From Thiorhodovibrio litoralis (lineage in GTDB: Bacteria > Pseudomonadota > Gammaproteobacteria > Chromatiales > Chromatiaceae): DNA of 64,000 nucleotides. The notes under the pieces were generated by a model. That model searched no databases and had not been told where the DNA came from. It saw only the letters and a program-made list of their open reading frames with translations. The stretch lies in NCBI RefSeq assembly GCF_033954455.1, contig NZ_CP121473.1, positions 3,582,501-3,646,500 on the forward strand, written 5' to 3'. Positions 1 to 7,953 of the stretch are shown here, one piece after another; the first letter of the stretch is position 1, and every line of letters starts with the position of its first letter. The translations under genes were made by a program, and so were the position numbers.

Positions 1-1197
1 AAAGTAGCACATGCGCTGGCGGGGAGAGAGATAATCAAACACATTTCGCGGCAACTGCACCGGCTTAATGCTAGCGCGAATGCCAAGCTCGGGCTGGTCC
101 TCGAGGTCAACCGCCAGCGCTACTTCTGGCGGCACCCGCGACTCGTAGATGATCACCCTCGGCTTGAGCGGCCTGGCGGCATTGACCGACACTACCAGGG
201 CATAGCGATCATCGGTCAGCTGGACCACGGACCCGGGCGGATACACGCCCATCATGCGAACAAAAACACCCAGGATGGCCGGGTCGAATTTCTCCCGCGC
301 CTGCGCGAACATCAACGACAGCGCCCGGTGCGGTGTCATCGCCGCAACCGGGTTCGCCGGATTGCACAAGGCATCGTAATGATTCACCAGACTGACGATG
401 CGCGCAGAGTAAAGCAAGGCGTCACCTTGCAGGCGTTTGGGGTAGCCGCTCCCATCCATGTATTCGTGATGTTGGGCGATGATGGCGCGTGCCTGCGTGC
501 CCACTTGCATCCGCGCGGCCAGATCGGCGCCGAATTCAACGTGCTGCTGCAGCAGGCTGCGCTCGGTCGGCGTCAGGTGCTCGTCACGCCAACGAATGCG
601 CGGCGGGAGTTCCATCTTGCCGATATCGTGCAGCAACGCCCCGACTCCCAGGCATTGCAGCGCCTTGGCATCGAGGCCAAGCCGCTGGCCGAGCAGCAAC
701 GAGATCACCATGACATTGACGGCATGCAGGGACGAGCTCTCGCCGGCATTTTCCGACAGCAGGCGAATCATCGACTCACCCTGATCGAGCAGATTCTCCA
801 CCAGGCCACCGACCATGGCCTCGGTTTGCGCTTTCGCCTCCTGAGGCCGGTCTTTGGCCTGCTTGAGAATGTCCCGATAGGCGCGCGAGGCCTGGCTGAA
901 CTCCCGGTCGCAGCGCGCCAGACTGGCGCGCTCGGCAAGCAGCAACTCTCGTTCCGGATCATGTGCCGGCTCCGCTGCCGCTGCCGGCTGCACCGCGGCT
1001 TCGGCCAGTTCACTGTGCTCCGGCGACCAGCGCAGGCGCTTCAGCCCCAGGCCCTGAATAGTCTCGATCTGGCTCTGTGAGATAATTTTGAAGTTGTTCA
1101 GCGCGAAAGGATGGCCCATCCATCCGAGATCGAGATAGACGTACATCCCGACGCGCAACTGATCAACCTCGATGAATTTTGCCTGTTGCTCGCTCAC
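1..1197 (-). CDS. HD-GYP domain phosphohydrolase with N-terminal DUF3391, 3' end outside window
   Basis: Probable cyclic-di-GMP phosphodiesterase in the cytoplasm. The N-terminal 100 or so residues (VDQLRVGMYVYLDLGWMGHP) match the DUF3391 domain that often precedes HD-GYP. The HD motif HDIGK lies at about residues 190-194, and HHEYMDGSGYP is a clear GYP-type signature, so the metal-binding and catalytic residues look intact. The frame is open to base 1, so 399 residues are visible and the C-terminus is missing. I chose a GTG start at 1197 because it places the protein just ahead of the DUF3391 core and has GGGAG about 12 nt upstream. An internal ATG at 1146 would cut into the domain. The gene diverges from the antiporter at 1408. 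Confidence 0.88.
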   Translation of the reverse strand, partial: MSEQQAKFIEVDQLRVGMYVYLDLGWMGHPFALNNFKIISQSQIETIQGLGLKRLRWSPEHSELAEAAVQPAAAAEPAHDPERELLLAERASLARCDREFSQASRAYRDILKQAKDRPQEAKAQTEAMVGGLVENLLDQGESMIRLLSENAGESSSLHAVNVMVISLLLGQRLGLDAKALQCLGVGALLHDIGKMELPPRIRWRDEHLTPTERSLLQQHVEFGADLAARMQVGTQARAIIAQHHEYMDGSGYPKRLQGDALLYSARIVSLVNHYDALCNPANPVAAMTPHRALSLMFAQAREKFDPAILGVFVRMMGVYPPGSVVQLTDDRYALVVSVNAARPLKPRVIIYESRVPPEVALAVDLEDQPELGIRASIKPVQLPRNVFDYLSPRQRMCYF

Positions 1198-1407
1198 AGC
1201 GCGGGTGGGTCTCCCAAATTTTTCGTGAATCTCACAATGACGAACCCGCATCAGGCGATCGGGACCAATCGACCCAAAAAACGTCCTACCGGTATTTTAT
1301 GATATCAGCCAAAACCCGCACTGGACTACATGCGCGGCGGCAAGCCCGGTTTCACCTGACCTCAGGTAAACTGGCGCTGATGCGGGCGACTTGCAGGAAC
1401 TTCACCT

Positions 1408-2694
1408 ATGAATCTTTTTGATGTTATCGCGGTACTGATTTCCCTGTCGGCGGTTTTCAGCTGGTTCAATGCGCGATTTTTGAAACTGCCAACCGCCATC
1501 GGTTTGATGATGATGGCACTGGCGCTATCGCTCGTTTTGCTGCTGCCGTTGCCACTGAGCGAATATATCGCGCTGGACGCGCGGGCACTCCTTGCAAGCG
1601 TGGATTTCAATGCAACCTTGTTGCATGGCATGCTGAGTTTTCTGCTTTTTGCCGGCGCGCTGCATGTTGATATCCACGACCTGACCCAATACCGCAGATC
1701 CATTGCCACCTTAGCCACGCTTGGCGTTTTTTTGGCCACCCTGATCATTGGCGTATCTGCTTATCTGGTCTTCCTGCTGCTCGGCTTCGACATCCCCTTC
1801 ATCTACTGCCTCTTGTTCGGCGCGCTCATTTCTCCAACGGACCCGATCGCCGTGCTCGGCGTACTCAAAAGCGCTGGGGCACCGAAAAGCCTTGAGACCA
1901 AGATTACCGGGGAGTCCTTGTTCAACGACGGTGTCGCCGTCGTGCTTTTCATGGTGCTGTTCGAGATCGCCATCGGCGGCCAGGAGATGCGAGCGCGTGA
2001 CGTCCTGGCACTCTTCGCCCAGGAGGCAGTCGGTGGCGCGCTCTTCGGCTTGATCGTCGGTCAAGTTGCGTTCGAAATGCTCAAGCGCATCGACAGTTAC
2101 CAAGTAGAGGTTTTGGTGACACTCGCCGTCGCCAGTGGCGGCTATGCACTTGCCGAGCATGTCCATCTGTCCGCTCCCATCGCGGTCGTGGTGGCCGGAC
2201 TGATGATCGGCAACAAAGGCCGCAGCGGGGCCATGTCGAGCAAGACACGAGAGCACATGGATTCGTTCTGGGAACTCGTGGATGAATCCCTGAACGCCGT
2301 CCTCTTCGTGCTCATCGGACTCGAGGTTTTGGCGCTGACGCTCAGCGAAAACTTCCTGATTGCTGGCGCCCTTTTGATTCCGCTGGTCTTATTGGCGCGG
2401 GCGGTCAGCGTGGGTGTTCCGCTTGGCGTTTACCGCGGTTTTCGCAACCTCTCGGCGGGCACCGTCACGGTGCTGACCTGGGGAGGAATTCGCGGCGGCA
2501 TATCGGTTGCCCTGGCCCTATCCTTCCCCCCCGGAGCCACCCGCGACCTGATTGTCACAGTCACCTATATAATCGTGGTGTTCTCGATCATGGTGCAGGG
2601 ACTGACTCTCGCCCCAGTGATTCGCGCATTCGATCAAAGTACAAACCGCGAGTTCGGTACGCCACCACCCGACGACGACACCTTGTCACCATAA
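1408..2694 (+). CDS. CPA1-family sodium/proton antiporter
   Basis: Inner-membrane cation/proton antiporter of the NhaP/CPA1 type, 428 residues, mostly hydrophobic with about 12 predicted membrane segments. Family signatures are visible: ISPTDPIAVLGVLK in the ion-binding helix, ESLFNDGVAVVLF with the key Asn-Asp pair, and TWGGIRGGISVALALSFP with the conserved Arg-rich helix. AGGA lies about 10 nt before the ATG. The gene stands alone, diverging from the HD-GYP gene. A short GGGC-TTT-GCCC hairpin followed by TATTTTTATT at about 2729-2750 may be its terminator. The family role is Na+ (or K+)/H+ exchange for pH and salt homeostasis; the preferred ion cannot be told from sequence. Confidence 0.92.
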   Translation: MNLFDVIAVLISLSAVFSWFNARFLKLPTAIGLMMMALALSLVLLLPLPLSEYIALDARALLASVDFNATLLHGMLSFLLFAGALHVDIHDLTQYRRSIATLATLGVFLATLIIGVSAYLVFLLLGFDIPFIYCLLFGALISPTDPIAVLGVLKSAGAPKSLETKITGESLFNDGVAVVLFMVLFEIAIGGQEMRARDVLALFAQEAVGGALFGLIVGQVAFEMLKRIDSYQVEVLVTLAVASGGYALAEHVHLSAPIAVVVAGLMIGNKGRSGAMSSKTREHMDSFWELVDESLNAVLFVLIGLEVLALTLSENFLIAGALLIPLVLLARAVSVGVPLGVYRGFRNLSAGTVTVLTWGGIRGGISVALALSFPPGATRDLIVTVTYIIVVFSIMVQGLTLAPVIRAFDQSTNREFGTPPPDDDTLSP

Positions 2695-2800
2695 CAGCGC
2701 GCCTTGCGAGGATGAAGGAGCATGAGTTGGGCTTTGCCCTATTTTTATTCTCAAACTGTTAGCAATAATGGCTTGTAAATATTCGGCCAACCCTTTCTTT

Positions 2801-2950
2801 TAATCATCTAAAGAACGACTCCTGATCATCAGTGCCGACGGTAAGACCATCGTGATGCACCCCGGCGCCCTGCTCGAGGCGACCCGCAAGGCGCGCCCGA
2901 ACGTGGTGGTGGATGCCCTGCATCAGCTTTTGTCAGCGCATCTTACGGCC
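2801..2950 (+). pseudogene. Possible transposase remnant
   Basis: A short in-frame stretch reads LLIISADGKTIVMHPGALLE followed by ATRKARPNVVVDAL. This resembles the DGKG(V/I)VMRP...LREATRKA segment that I associate with ISKra4-type transposases. It has no proper start, is cut off after about 45 codons and runs into the 3' end of the opposite-strand DUF2335 gene. I therefore read it as a relic, not a gene. The family assignment comes from memory of a short motif and is tentative. Confidence 0.3.
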
Positions 2951-3352
2951 AGCGACAAATGCGCCAACAAGGCCAACAATGGTTGTACCACCAACGGTGC
3001 CGGCCGCCCCAGGGTGCCCAAGGTAAGCAAGCCAAGCGACCGTTCCGAAAGCGGCAATGGTGGCAATCAGCCCGAACAACTGCCCCAGGAATGCCTCGCG
3101 CGCGTCTTGACGCTGTAGCTTCGCAGTCACCTCGCGCCGGTGGGCTGACTCCCGCTCGGTTTCCGCCACCAGTCGATCAAAAAAGCCCGGGGAAATCGCT
3201 TCAAACCGCTCGACCTCGGCCGGCGGTGGAAAGGGACTTGAGCGGTATTCTGTGTGCTGCTGAATTATCGCGCCACTTTGCGATTGTGGTGCGTGGCGGC
3301 GGTTATCGCGACGTCTGGCTGGTGTTTTTGGCATCTTGGCCGCGTCGCTCAT
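2933..3352 (-). CDS. DUF2335 membrane protein
   Basis: Protein of 139 residues with a basic N-terminus, then the DUF2335 hallmark RSSPFPPPAEVERFEAISPG, a short helical linker rich in Glu and Arg, and two C-terminal membrane segments (LFGLIATIAAFGTVAWLAYL and GTVGGTTIVGLVGAFVAG). The family has no established function and is often found in mobile or accessory DNA. The start at 3352 overlaps the upstream small gene by 50 nt. An alternative ATG at 3334 (MPKTPARRR) would shorten the overlap, and neither has a strong ribosome-binding site. The neighbours (IS-like relic, tRNA genes) suggest a small acquired patch. Confidence 0.75.
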   Translation of the reverse strand: MSDAAKMPKTPARRRDNRRHAPQSQSGAIIQQHTEYRSSPFPPPAEVERFEAISPGFFDRLVAETERESAHRREVTAKLQRQDAREAFLGQLFGLIATIAAFGTVAWLAYLGHPGAAGTVGGTTIVGLVGAFVAGRKMR

Positions 3353-3503
3353 AGACGCGCATCATATCGGCCCCGATGCGCTCGGCATCGGCGCGTAAGC
3401 GCTCGCCGTCTGATTCTTGAAAATAGTCGCGATGGCGTGGTGCTGGCGCGATATCAATCACACTGCCGACACCGCGCAGAAATTGCTTGATGTGTCGAGT
3501 CAT
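3303..3503 (-). CDS. Small hypothetical protein upstream of DUF2335 gene
   Basis: A 66-residue polar protein, MTRHIKQFLRGVGSVIDIAP..., with a long charged helix (ESDGERLRADAERIGADMMR). It overlaps the start of the DUF2335 gene and is probably co-transcribed with it. I recall similar short proteins next to DUF2335 genes, but I cannot name a domain. It could be a partner or regulator of the membrane protein; no function is assigned. Confidence 0.6.
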   Translation of the reverse strand: MTRHIKQFLRGVGSVIDIAPAPRHRDYFQESDGERLRADAERIGADMMRVYERRGQDAKNTSQTSR

Positions 3504-3826
3504 AGCCTCGCTTCCAAGTGCCGCCTATCACTAGATGTTGTGATTCAAGCGCGTATAAAAACAATATGTTGTATTAAGACGTTGCGCTAACAGGCAGATT
3601 CTTATCGGCCTTTTACGTCAGTCTAGCACACGCGCTTGCCGCACAAAAAACCGACACCTACCCTGCCTGCTTCACCTTACTGCCCTTCAACCCCAAGGCA
3701 GTTGCGGGTGCTTCAGTCAGATACCCCTTAAGGCCAATCCAAACTGGAGCAGCTGTCGTTCGTCCGGAATTTCTGCGCAGCCAAGACCCGAACAAAACCG
3801 CTCGGATTTTTGCGCGAGTTTCACCC
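3504..3826. other. Gene-free stretch upstream of the DUF2335 pair
   Basis: No convincing ORF. The first 100 nt are AT-richer than the surroundings and should hold the promoter of the minus-strand pair. The heptamer ATGTTGT (plus strand) occurs at 3535-3541 and again at 3566-3572, and could be an operator. From about 3620 to 3820 I see nothing recognisable. Confidence 0.4.
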
Positions 3827-3866
3827 AAAGAAAAACGGGCTAGCCCACTTCTGAGCTAACCCGTTG
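3827..3866 (-). terminator. Rho-independent terminator after tRNA-Glu
   Basis: Reading the minus strand, a 10-bp stem (3863-3854 with 3844-3835, one G-T pair) is followed by TTTTTCTTT. It lies directly 3' of tRNA-Glu and probably ends the tRNA-Ala/tRNA-Glu transcript. Confidence 0.75.
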
Positions 3867-3873
3867 TCTTTAT

Positions 3874-3949
3874 TGGCGTCCCCACGGGGATTCGAACCCC
3901 GGTTGCCGCCGTGAAAGGGCGGTGTCCTAGGCCTCTAGACGATGGGGAC
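3874..3949 (-). tRNA. tRNA-Glu (TTC)
   Basis: Read on the minus strand, the 76-nt sequence begins GTCCCCATCGTCTAGAGG and ends with encoded CCA. It has a 7-bp acceptor stem, the anticodon loop CTTTCAC within CGCCCTTTCACGGCG (anticodon TTC) and the T-arm GGTTCGAATCC. All cloverleaf arms pair. Confidence 0.97.
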
Positions 3950-4052
3950 CTGACTTGGTATTGCGCGGTGCTAGGGTAGAGGATTGCGCCGCAATTAGCA
4001 GGCCGGTGCAAGGTGACCGGTCGCAGCTGATTGATGGAAATTTAAAGCTCAT

Positions 4053-4128
4053 TGGTGGAGCCAGGCGGGATCGAACCGCCGACCTCAACACTGCCAGTGT
4101 TGCGCTCTCCCAGCTGAGCTATGGCCCC
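4053..4128 (-). tRNA. tRNA-Ala (GGC)
   Basis: Read on the minus strand, the 76-nt sequence begins GGGGCCATAGCTCAGCTGGG and ends with encoded CCA. The anticodon stem CAACA/TGTTG encloses loop CTGGCAG, giving anticodon GGC. The T-arm is GGTTCGATCCC. It lies 103 nt upstream of tRNA-Glu in the same direction, so they are probably one transcript. Confidence 0.97.
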
Positions 4129-4215
4129 GTCGAAAGCCCGCTACTATATAACGCACGCTGAACCTTGTCCAGACCATTTTTTCCTCATCGCGGGCGTGTC
4201 GGCCTCTGCTAGGGC

Positions 4216-4244
4216 TTGTCGAGCGGCCCTCTCAGTCCTATCTT
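4216..4244 (+). promoter_or_regulatory. Candidate sigma-70 promoter of htpX
   Basis: TTGTCG at 4216-4221 and TATCTT at 4239-4244 are separated by 17 nt and end 41 nt before the htpX ATG. I looked for a sigma-32 heat-shock motif and did not see a good one. Confidence 0.35.
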
Positions 4245-4285
4245 GATACGGTGGAAAATCCATTTGAATTTTGGAGTTATTAACC

Positions 4286-5173
4286 ATGATGCGAATTTTG
4301 CTTTTTCTTGGGACCAACCTGGCCGTACTGGTGGTGCTGAGTATTGTCTTCAGCCTGTTCGGGCTCGGTAATGTTCAAACCGAGACCGGGGGTCTGGATC
4401 TCGGGGCGCTGCTGGTGATGGCCGCGGTGATTGGTTTCAGCGGGTCGCTGATCTCGCTGTTTCTGTCGAAGTGGATGGCCAAGCGATCCATGGGCGTGCG
4501 GATCATCGACCAACCGAGAACGCCCTTTGAGCGCTGGCTGGTGGAACTTGTGCGCCAGCAGTCGCAGCGCGCCGGTATAGGGATGCCCGAGGTCGGGATT
4601 TTCGACCAGCCGGACCCGAACGCCTTTGCGACAGGGTGGAATCGGAACAATGCGTTGGTGGCGGTGAGCACCGGACTGCTCGAGCGCATGACCAAGGACG
4701 AGGTGGAAGCCGTGGTTGGGCATGAGATCAGCCACGTGGCCAATGGGGACATGGTCACCCTGTCGCTGATCCAGGGGGTGGTGAATACTTTTGTGGTCTT
4801 CCTCGCCCGGGTGATCGGCCATTTTGTCGACCGTGTCATTCTGAAGAACGAGCGGGGTTATGGCTTGGGCTATTTCGTGGTGACCATCATCGCGGAAATC
4901 TGTCTGTCCATCCTGGCCAGCATGATTGTGATGTGGTTCTCGCGCTATCGTGAGTACCGCGCGGATGCTGGTGGTGCCAACCTGGCCGGACGCCAGAATA
5001 TGATCGGCGCGCTGCGCGCTCTGCAGCGGGTGCATGAGCCCCAGGATCTGCCGGCCGGTGAATTTGCTGCTTTTGGCATCTCGGGCAAAATCGCCGATGG
5101 CTTCAAGGCGGCATTCGCCAGCCACCCGCCGCTCGAACGCCGCATCGCCGCTCTCGAGCAGGCGCGCGGTTAA
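4286..5173 (+). CDS. htpX: Membrane zinc metalloprotease HtpX
   Basis: M48-family protease that degrades misfolded membrane proteins from the cytoplasmic face of the inner membrane. The product is 295 residues, close to E. coli HtpX. Two N-terminal membrane segments ([37 protein letters not shown]) precede the zinc motif HEISH in [14 protein letters not shown]. The third zinc ligand is the Glu in [13 protein letters not shown], and two more hydrophobic segments lie between them. I chose the ATG at 4286, with GGAG about 11 nt upstream, over the in-frame codon at 4271. It is monocistronic, downstream of the tRNA pair and convergent with the lipoprotein gene. Confidence 0.95.
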   Translation: MMRILLFLGTNLAVLVVLSIVFSLFGLGNVQTETGGLDLGALLVMAAVIGFSGSLISLFLSKWMAKRSMGVRIIDQPRTPFERWLVELVRQQSQRAGIGMPEVGIFDQPDPNAFATGWNRNNALVAVSTGLLERMTKDEVEAVVGHEISHVANGDMVTLSLIQGVVNTFVVFLARVIGHFVDRVILKNERGYGLGYFVVTIIAEICLSILASMIVMWFSRYREYRADAGGANLAGRQNMIGALRALQRVHEPQDLPAGEFAAFGISGKIADGFKAAFASHPPLERRIAALEQARG

Positions 5174-5192
5174 TCAGCCTTGCCAGACAAGC

Positions 5193-5240
5193 CGGGTGCG
5201 GGAGCAGGGGCTGCCCTCTCCTTCCCGCACCCGTCTATCT
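5193..5240. terminator. Bidirectional hairpin between htpX and a convergent gene
   Basis: CGGGTGCGGGA (5193-5203) pairs perfectly with TCCCGCACCCG (5223-5233). There is no strong T-run (TCTATCTAAT on the plus side), but its place between two convergent stops fits a shared terminator. Confidence 0.5.
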
Positions 5241-5285
5241 AATAGAGCGGCAATCCTGGTGAGAAAACCGCACTGCCGGCGCAAA

Positions 5286-6056
5286 TTATTCCGTTGTCGC
5301 TTCGGACTCAGCCGGGGCCGAGCTGAATTCCGAAATATCGACGCCCTTCCCTTTGAAGACCATGCGCAGCGTCATGTTCTGCAGCTTTGACAGCACCGTT
5401 GGGTCTTCATCGACATCAAACACCCACGAGGCTTCGCGGCCATCGCTCTCGGTGGCGTTGGACTCGATAACTTCGCTCGGCGCAACCACAGTGGTAGCGA
5501 TGCGCATGCCAGCAAACATGGCAGCCATCTGCTGCATCATGGCGTTCTGCGCGGCGTCACTTCCATCGGGCGGGGTTGGCGGCATTGCCTCGCCGGCACC
5601 GGTCGACTGCACCAGCACATAGTTCCCATCGGCGTTCTTGGTGAGGCTCAGCTCGCTGTCGGAGAAGAAATCAGTCTGCTGCAGCGCCGCCAGGTCATCG
5701 AAGGTCAGTTTCAGGTTCATGTACTTCCAGCCGTCGACGCTTTCCGAACTCAGACTGACCAGCTCGATGCCTTCCGGAGCTTCGGTCTCGAACTGCTCGC
5801 GCACTTCGGCCTCATCGAAGTCAAACGGGGGCTCGGAGCCCGAGTCCTCAGCAGCTTCCTGCCCCATGCTCTCGGTCATCTGCTGCATGGCTTCCATCTG
5901 CGCGATGGTCTGTTCGGACATGCCGTAGCGCACGTCCAGCGTGCCAGAGCCGTCCTTTTCCAAGGTCAGGGTTTGCTCCACCTTGACGCAGCCGCCAAGA
6001 ACCAGCGCAGCGACCAGGACAAGCATCCAGCGCGATGGGTTTTTCATTCGCTTCAT
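5286..6056 (-). CDS. Predicted outer-membrane or periplasmic lipoprotein
   Basis: Protein of 256 residues with a basic start, a hydrophobic stretch MLVLVAALVLGGC and a lipobox ending at Cys (LGGC), so it is probably a lipoprotein. The mature part starts VKVEQTLTLEKDGSGTLDVRYGMSE, which resembles the beta-rich LppM-like lipoproteins. It then has an acidic Met-rich region (AMQQMTESMGQEAAEDSGSE) and a second Met-rich helix (AQNAMMQQMAAMFAGMR). No catalytic motif is visible. GAGG lies about 9 nt before the ATG at 6056. It is monocistronic. Function unknown. Confidence 0.75.
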   Translation of the reverse strand: MKRMKNPSRWMLVLVAALVLGGCVKVEQTLTLEKDGSGTLDVRYGMSEQTIAQMEAMQQMTESMGQEAAEDSGSEPPFDFDEAEVREQFETEAPEGIELVSLSSESVDGWKYMNLKLTFDDLAALQQTDFFSDSELSLTKNADGNYVLVQSTGAGEAMPPTPPDGSDAAQNAMMQQMAAMFAGMRIATTVVAPSEVIESNATESDGREASWVFDVDEDPTVLSKLQNMTLRMVFKGKGVDISEFSSAPAESEATTE

Positions 6057-6561
6057 TTCGCGTTACCTCAGGTGTCATCAGTCAAAAATGACTGGCATTC
6101 GGGCCAAAAACGAAGGTCGCCTGATGGCGGACGGCGCTCACCTTGTCTTGTTCGCCCCGGAAAAGCAAGCCTGAGGTCTAGTGGCGATAGTGCAAAAGCG
6201 GGGCCTGTTTCAAGGCGGGCTTTGTGAAATGCAAACCAGTTCACAGTCAGGTAGGGAAGCATCCGCTAGCCTTATAAGTGTGCGAAGGGATCATTCAACA
6301 CCGCCAACATAGGGCGGAGAACAGTGGACGTTTCGGCAGCCAAGGATGGCCGCCATGGAGTCGACACCAAAGGGATTTCGGTCATTTAGGTGCTTTTTCT
6401 GGGGGTTTAGCTTGCGGTTTTTTCAAGCTCTTGGGCGGGCTTGAAGCGGGTTTATGACATTTCCCGACCCAATTACCGGGTGAGAGCCGACGGCTCGATA
6501 CCCGGTTTTTTTTGCCCGAGCAGAACGCATCGAGAACTCCCTGCCCGTCGCTTGGCTGGCG
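6057..6561. other. 505-nt gap between two minus-strand genes
   Basis: No convincing coding frame; the ORFs here are short and unlike known proteins. It contains an imperfect inverted pair around TTCAAGC...GCTTGAA (6422-6445), the short palindrome CAGTCAAAAATGACTG near 6079-6094, and a strong plus-strand terminator at 6475-6513 described separately. It could hold a small RNA on the plus strand or be degraded mobile DNA. Confidence 0.4.
6475..6513 (+). terminator. Strong plus-strand terminator with no upstream gene
   Basis: ACCGGGT (6475-6481) pairs with ACCCGGT (6500-6506), an inner stem GAGCC/GGCTC stacks inside it, and a run of eight T follows. This is a textbook intrinsic terminator in the plus direction, yet both flanking genes are on the minus strand. 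It implies a plus-strand transcript starting somewhere in 6060-6450. Confidence 0.7.
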
Positions 6562-7851
6562 TCAATCTTCCTCCAACTGCAGCCGCAACGCGACTTTCTG
6601 TGTCAGTGCTAGCGCCAAAGGTGCTTGCCGAGCCTCCTCGCACAAGATGGTGCGTTGATGCTCGCTCAGGTCACCGGTCAGGCGCAGACGACACCGCATC
6701 TCCTGCTCTGGCTCTGGCTCTGGCTCTGGATCTGACCTTGACTCTGGCCGCGACCGCACGTGCCCCTTGGCTGCGTCGGCCTCCGGCAAATTGAGCGGGA
6801 CATCAACGCGCACTTCGACATCGTCGAGGGCATAGCCCGCTTGCGCGGCATGCCCCCGCAGCCATCGGCACAGATCCGCGGCCAGCGCCATCCGCAACAG
6901 CGTGGCGGGCGTCGGCGCCAGTGCTTGGTGCGGCGGATCATCCGCGCAGGGCAGGCCCGCCGCTGCGAGTTGGTGGTGGTCACTATAGAGCCCGAGCAGC
7001 CCGGAGTCGCCAAGCTCGCGGGCCAGCACCTCGTCTGTGGCAAGCTGCGGTATGGTTCCCATACTCGGCTCGCTCGGGCTTTGCGGCAGGCGCAGATAGC
7101 GGCTCGCCCAGGCGACCAGGGTGTCGGCCACATAGACGGCGTCGGCTGGATCGGTCAGCAGGTGGTCGGCTTGATCAAGCGAGATGAAGCTCTTCGGATG
7201 CTTGGCGGCTTGATAGATGCTAAAGGCCTCGGAGATGGCCACCACCGCATCGAGCGGCGAATGAAACAGCAGCAGCGGCCGGCGCAGGCGCCCGATATGC
7301 TCAGGGGTCGCATGCTGCTCAAGGTCATCGAGAAACTGCTTTTTGATGCGGAAACGGCGCCGGGCAATGCGCACTTCGGCCTCGCCGCGCGCGCTGAGTT
7401 CGGACTCGGCTCCGCTGAACAGGTGGCGCACATGGGTCGCGGTGGCCGGCGCGGCGATGGTCACCAGCGCATCGACCTTGGGTAACCGATGGGCGGCCAC
7501 CAGAATGGCCGCGCCGCCCAGGCTGTGCCCGATCAGCAGACGCGGCGCCGCGTAGTCCCGCCCCAGCATCTCCGCCGCGGCAAGTAGATCGGCCACATTG
7601 GACGAGAAACTGGTGTTGGCAAAGTCGCCATCGCTGTTACCCAGCCCGGTGAAATCAAACCGCAGCACTGCGATGCCCCGGGCCGCCAGCGCGCGACTAA
7701 TGCGGCTTGCGGCGGCAATATCCTTACCGCAGGTAAAGCAGTGCGCGAACAGCGCATAGGCCAAAGTGCTAGTGCCAGCTGACGGCGTCTCGAGCAAACC
7801 GGCCAGGAGCTCGCCGCGTTGATTGGGAAATTCGAGCCGAATGCGGGCCAT
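6562..7851 (-). CDS. Alpha/beta hydrolase fused to OsmC-like domain
   Basis: A 429-residue fusion. Residues 1-255 are an alpha/beta hydrolase: HCFTCGKD oxyanion region, RFDFTGLGNSDGDF, nucleophile elbow GHSLGGAAI, Asp in HSPLDAVVAI and His in QADHLL. Residues 275-429 resemble the OsmC/Ohr fold, with the central helix LLRMALAADLCRWLRGHA carrying one Cys. This fused architecture is known in proteobacteria; its substrate is not established. A hexanucleotide repeat gives an acidic PEPEPEPEQE linker within the OsmC part, where the family usually has a short turn. The second OsmC Cys of Ohr proteins is not evident, so peroxidase activity is uncertain. The gene lies downstream of the ABC exporter gene on the same strand. 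Confidence 0.85.
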   Translation of the reverse strand: MARIRLEFPNQRGELLAGLLETPSAGTSTLAYALFAHCFTCGKDIAAASRISRALAARGIAVLRFDFTGLGNSDGDFANTSFSSNVADLLAAAEMLGRDYAAPRLLIGHSLGGAAILVAAHRLPKVDALVTIAAPATATHVRHLFSGAESELSARGEAEVRIARRRFRIKKQFLDDLEQHATPEHIGRLRRPLLLFHSPLDAVVAISEAFSIYQAAKHPKSFISLDQADHLLTDPADAVYVADTLVAWASRYLRLPQSPSEPSMGTIPQLATDEVLARELGDSGLLGLYSDHHQLAAAGLPCADDPPHQALAPTPATLLRMALAADLCRWLRGHAAQAGYALDDVEVRVDVPLNLPEADAAKGHVRSRPESRSDPEPEPEPEQEMRCRLRLTGDLSEHQRTILCEEARQAPLALALTQKVALRLQLEED

Positions 7852-7917
7852 GCGAAAACGCTTATCCCTGGTTCGTTGAATGCACTGACTGTCGCATTAT
7901 TGCAGCATGGGTGGCTA

Positions 7918-7953
7918 AACTGGTAGCTCGGCTGGTAGCTAGGCTGGCGGCTG
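7918..7953. repeat. Degenerate 12-bp tandem repeat at the 3' end of the ABC exporter gene
   Basis: Three 12-bp units of the type GGCTGGTAGCTA. The last unit and a half encode the final residues and stop codon (7939) of the exporter gene; the rest lies in the gap. Confidence 0.6.

Noticed and set aside
328-1080. Plus-strand frame of 250 codons at the window start
   Set aside because: The HD-GYP and DUF3391 motifs lie on the minus strand; this frame is a shadow.
2852-3118. 88-codon plus-strand frame as a gene
   Set aside because: Only its first 40 codons resemble a transposase and the rest is antisense to the DUF2335 gene; treated as a relic.
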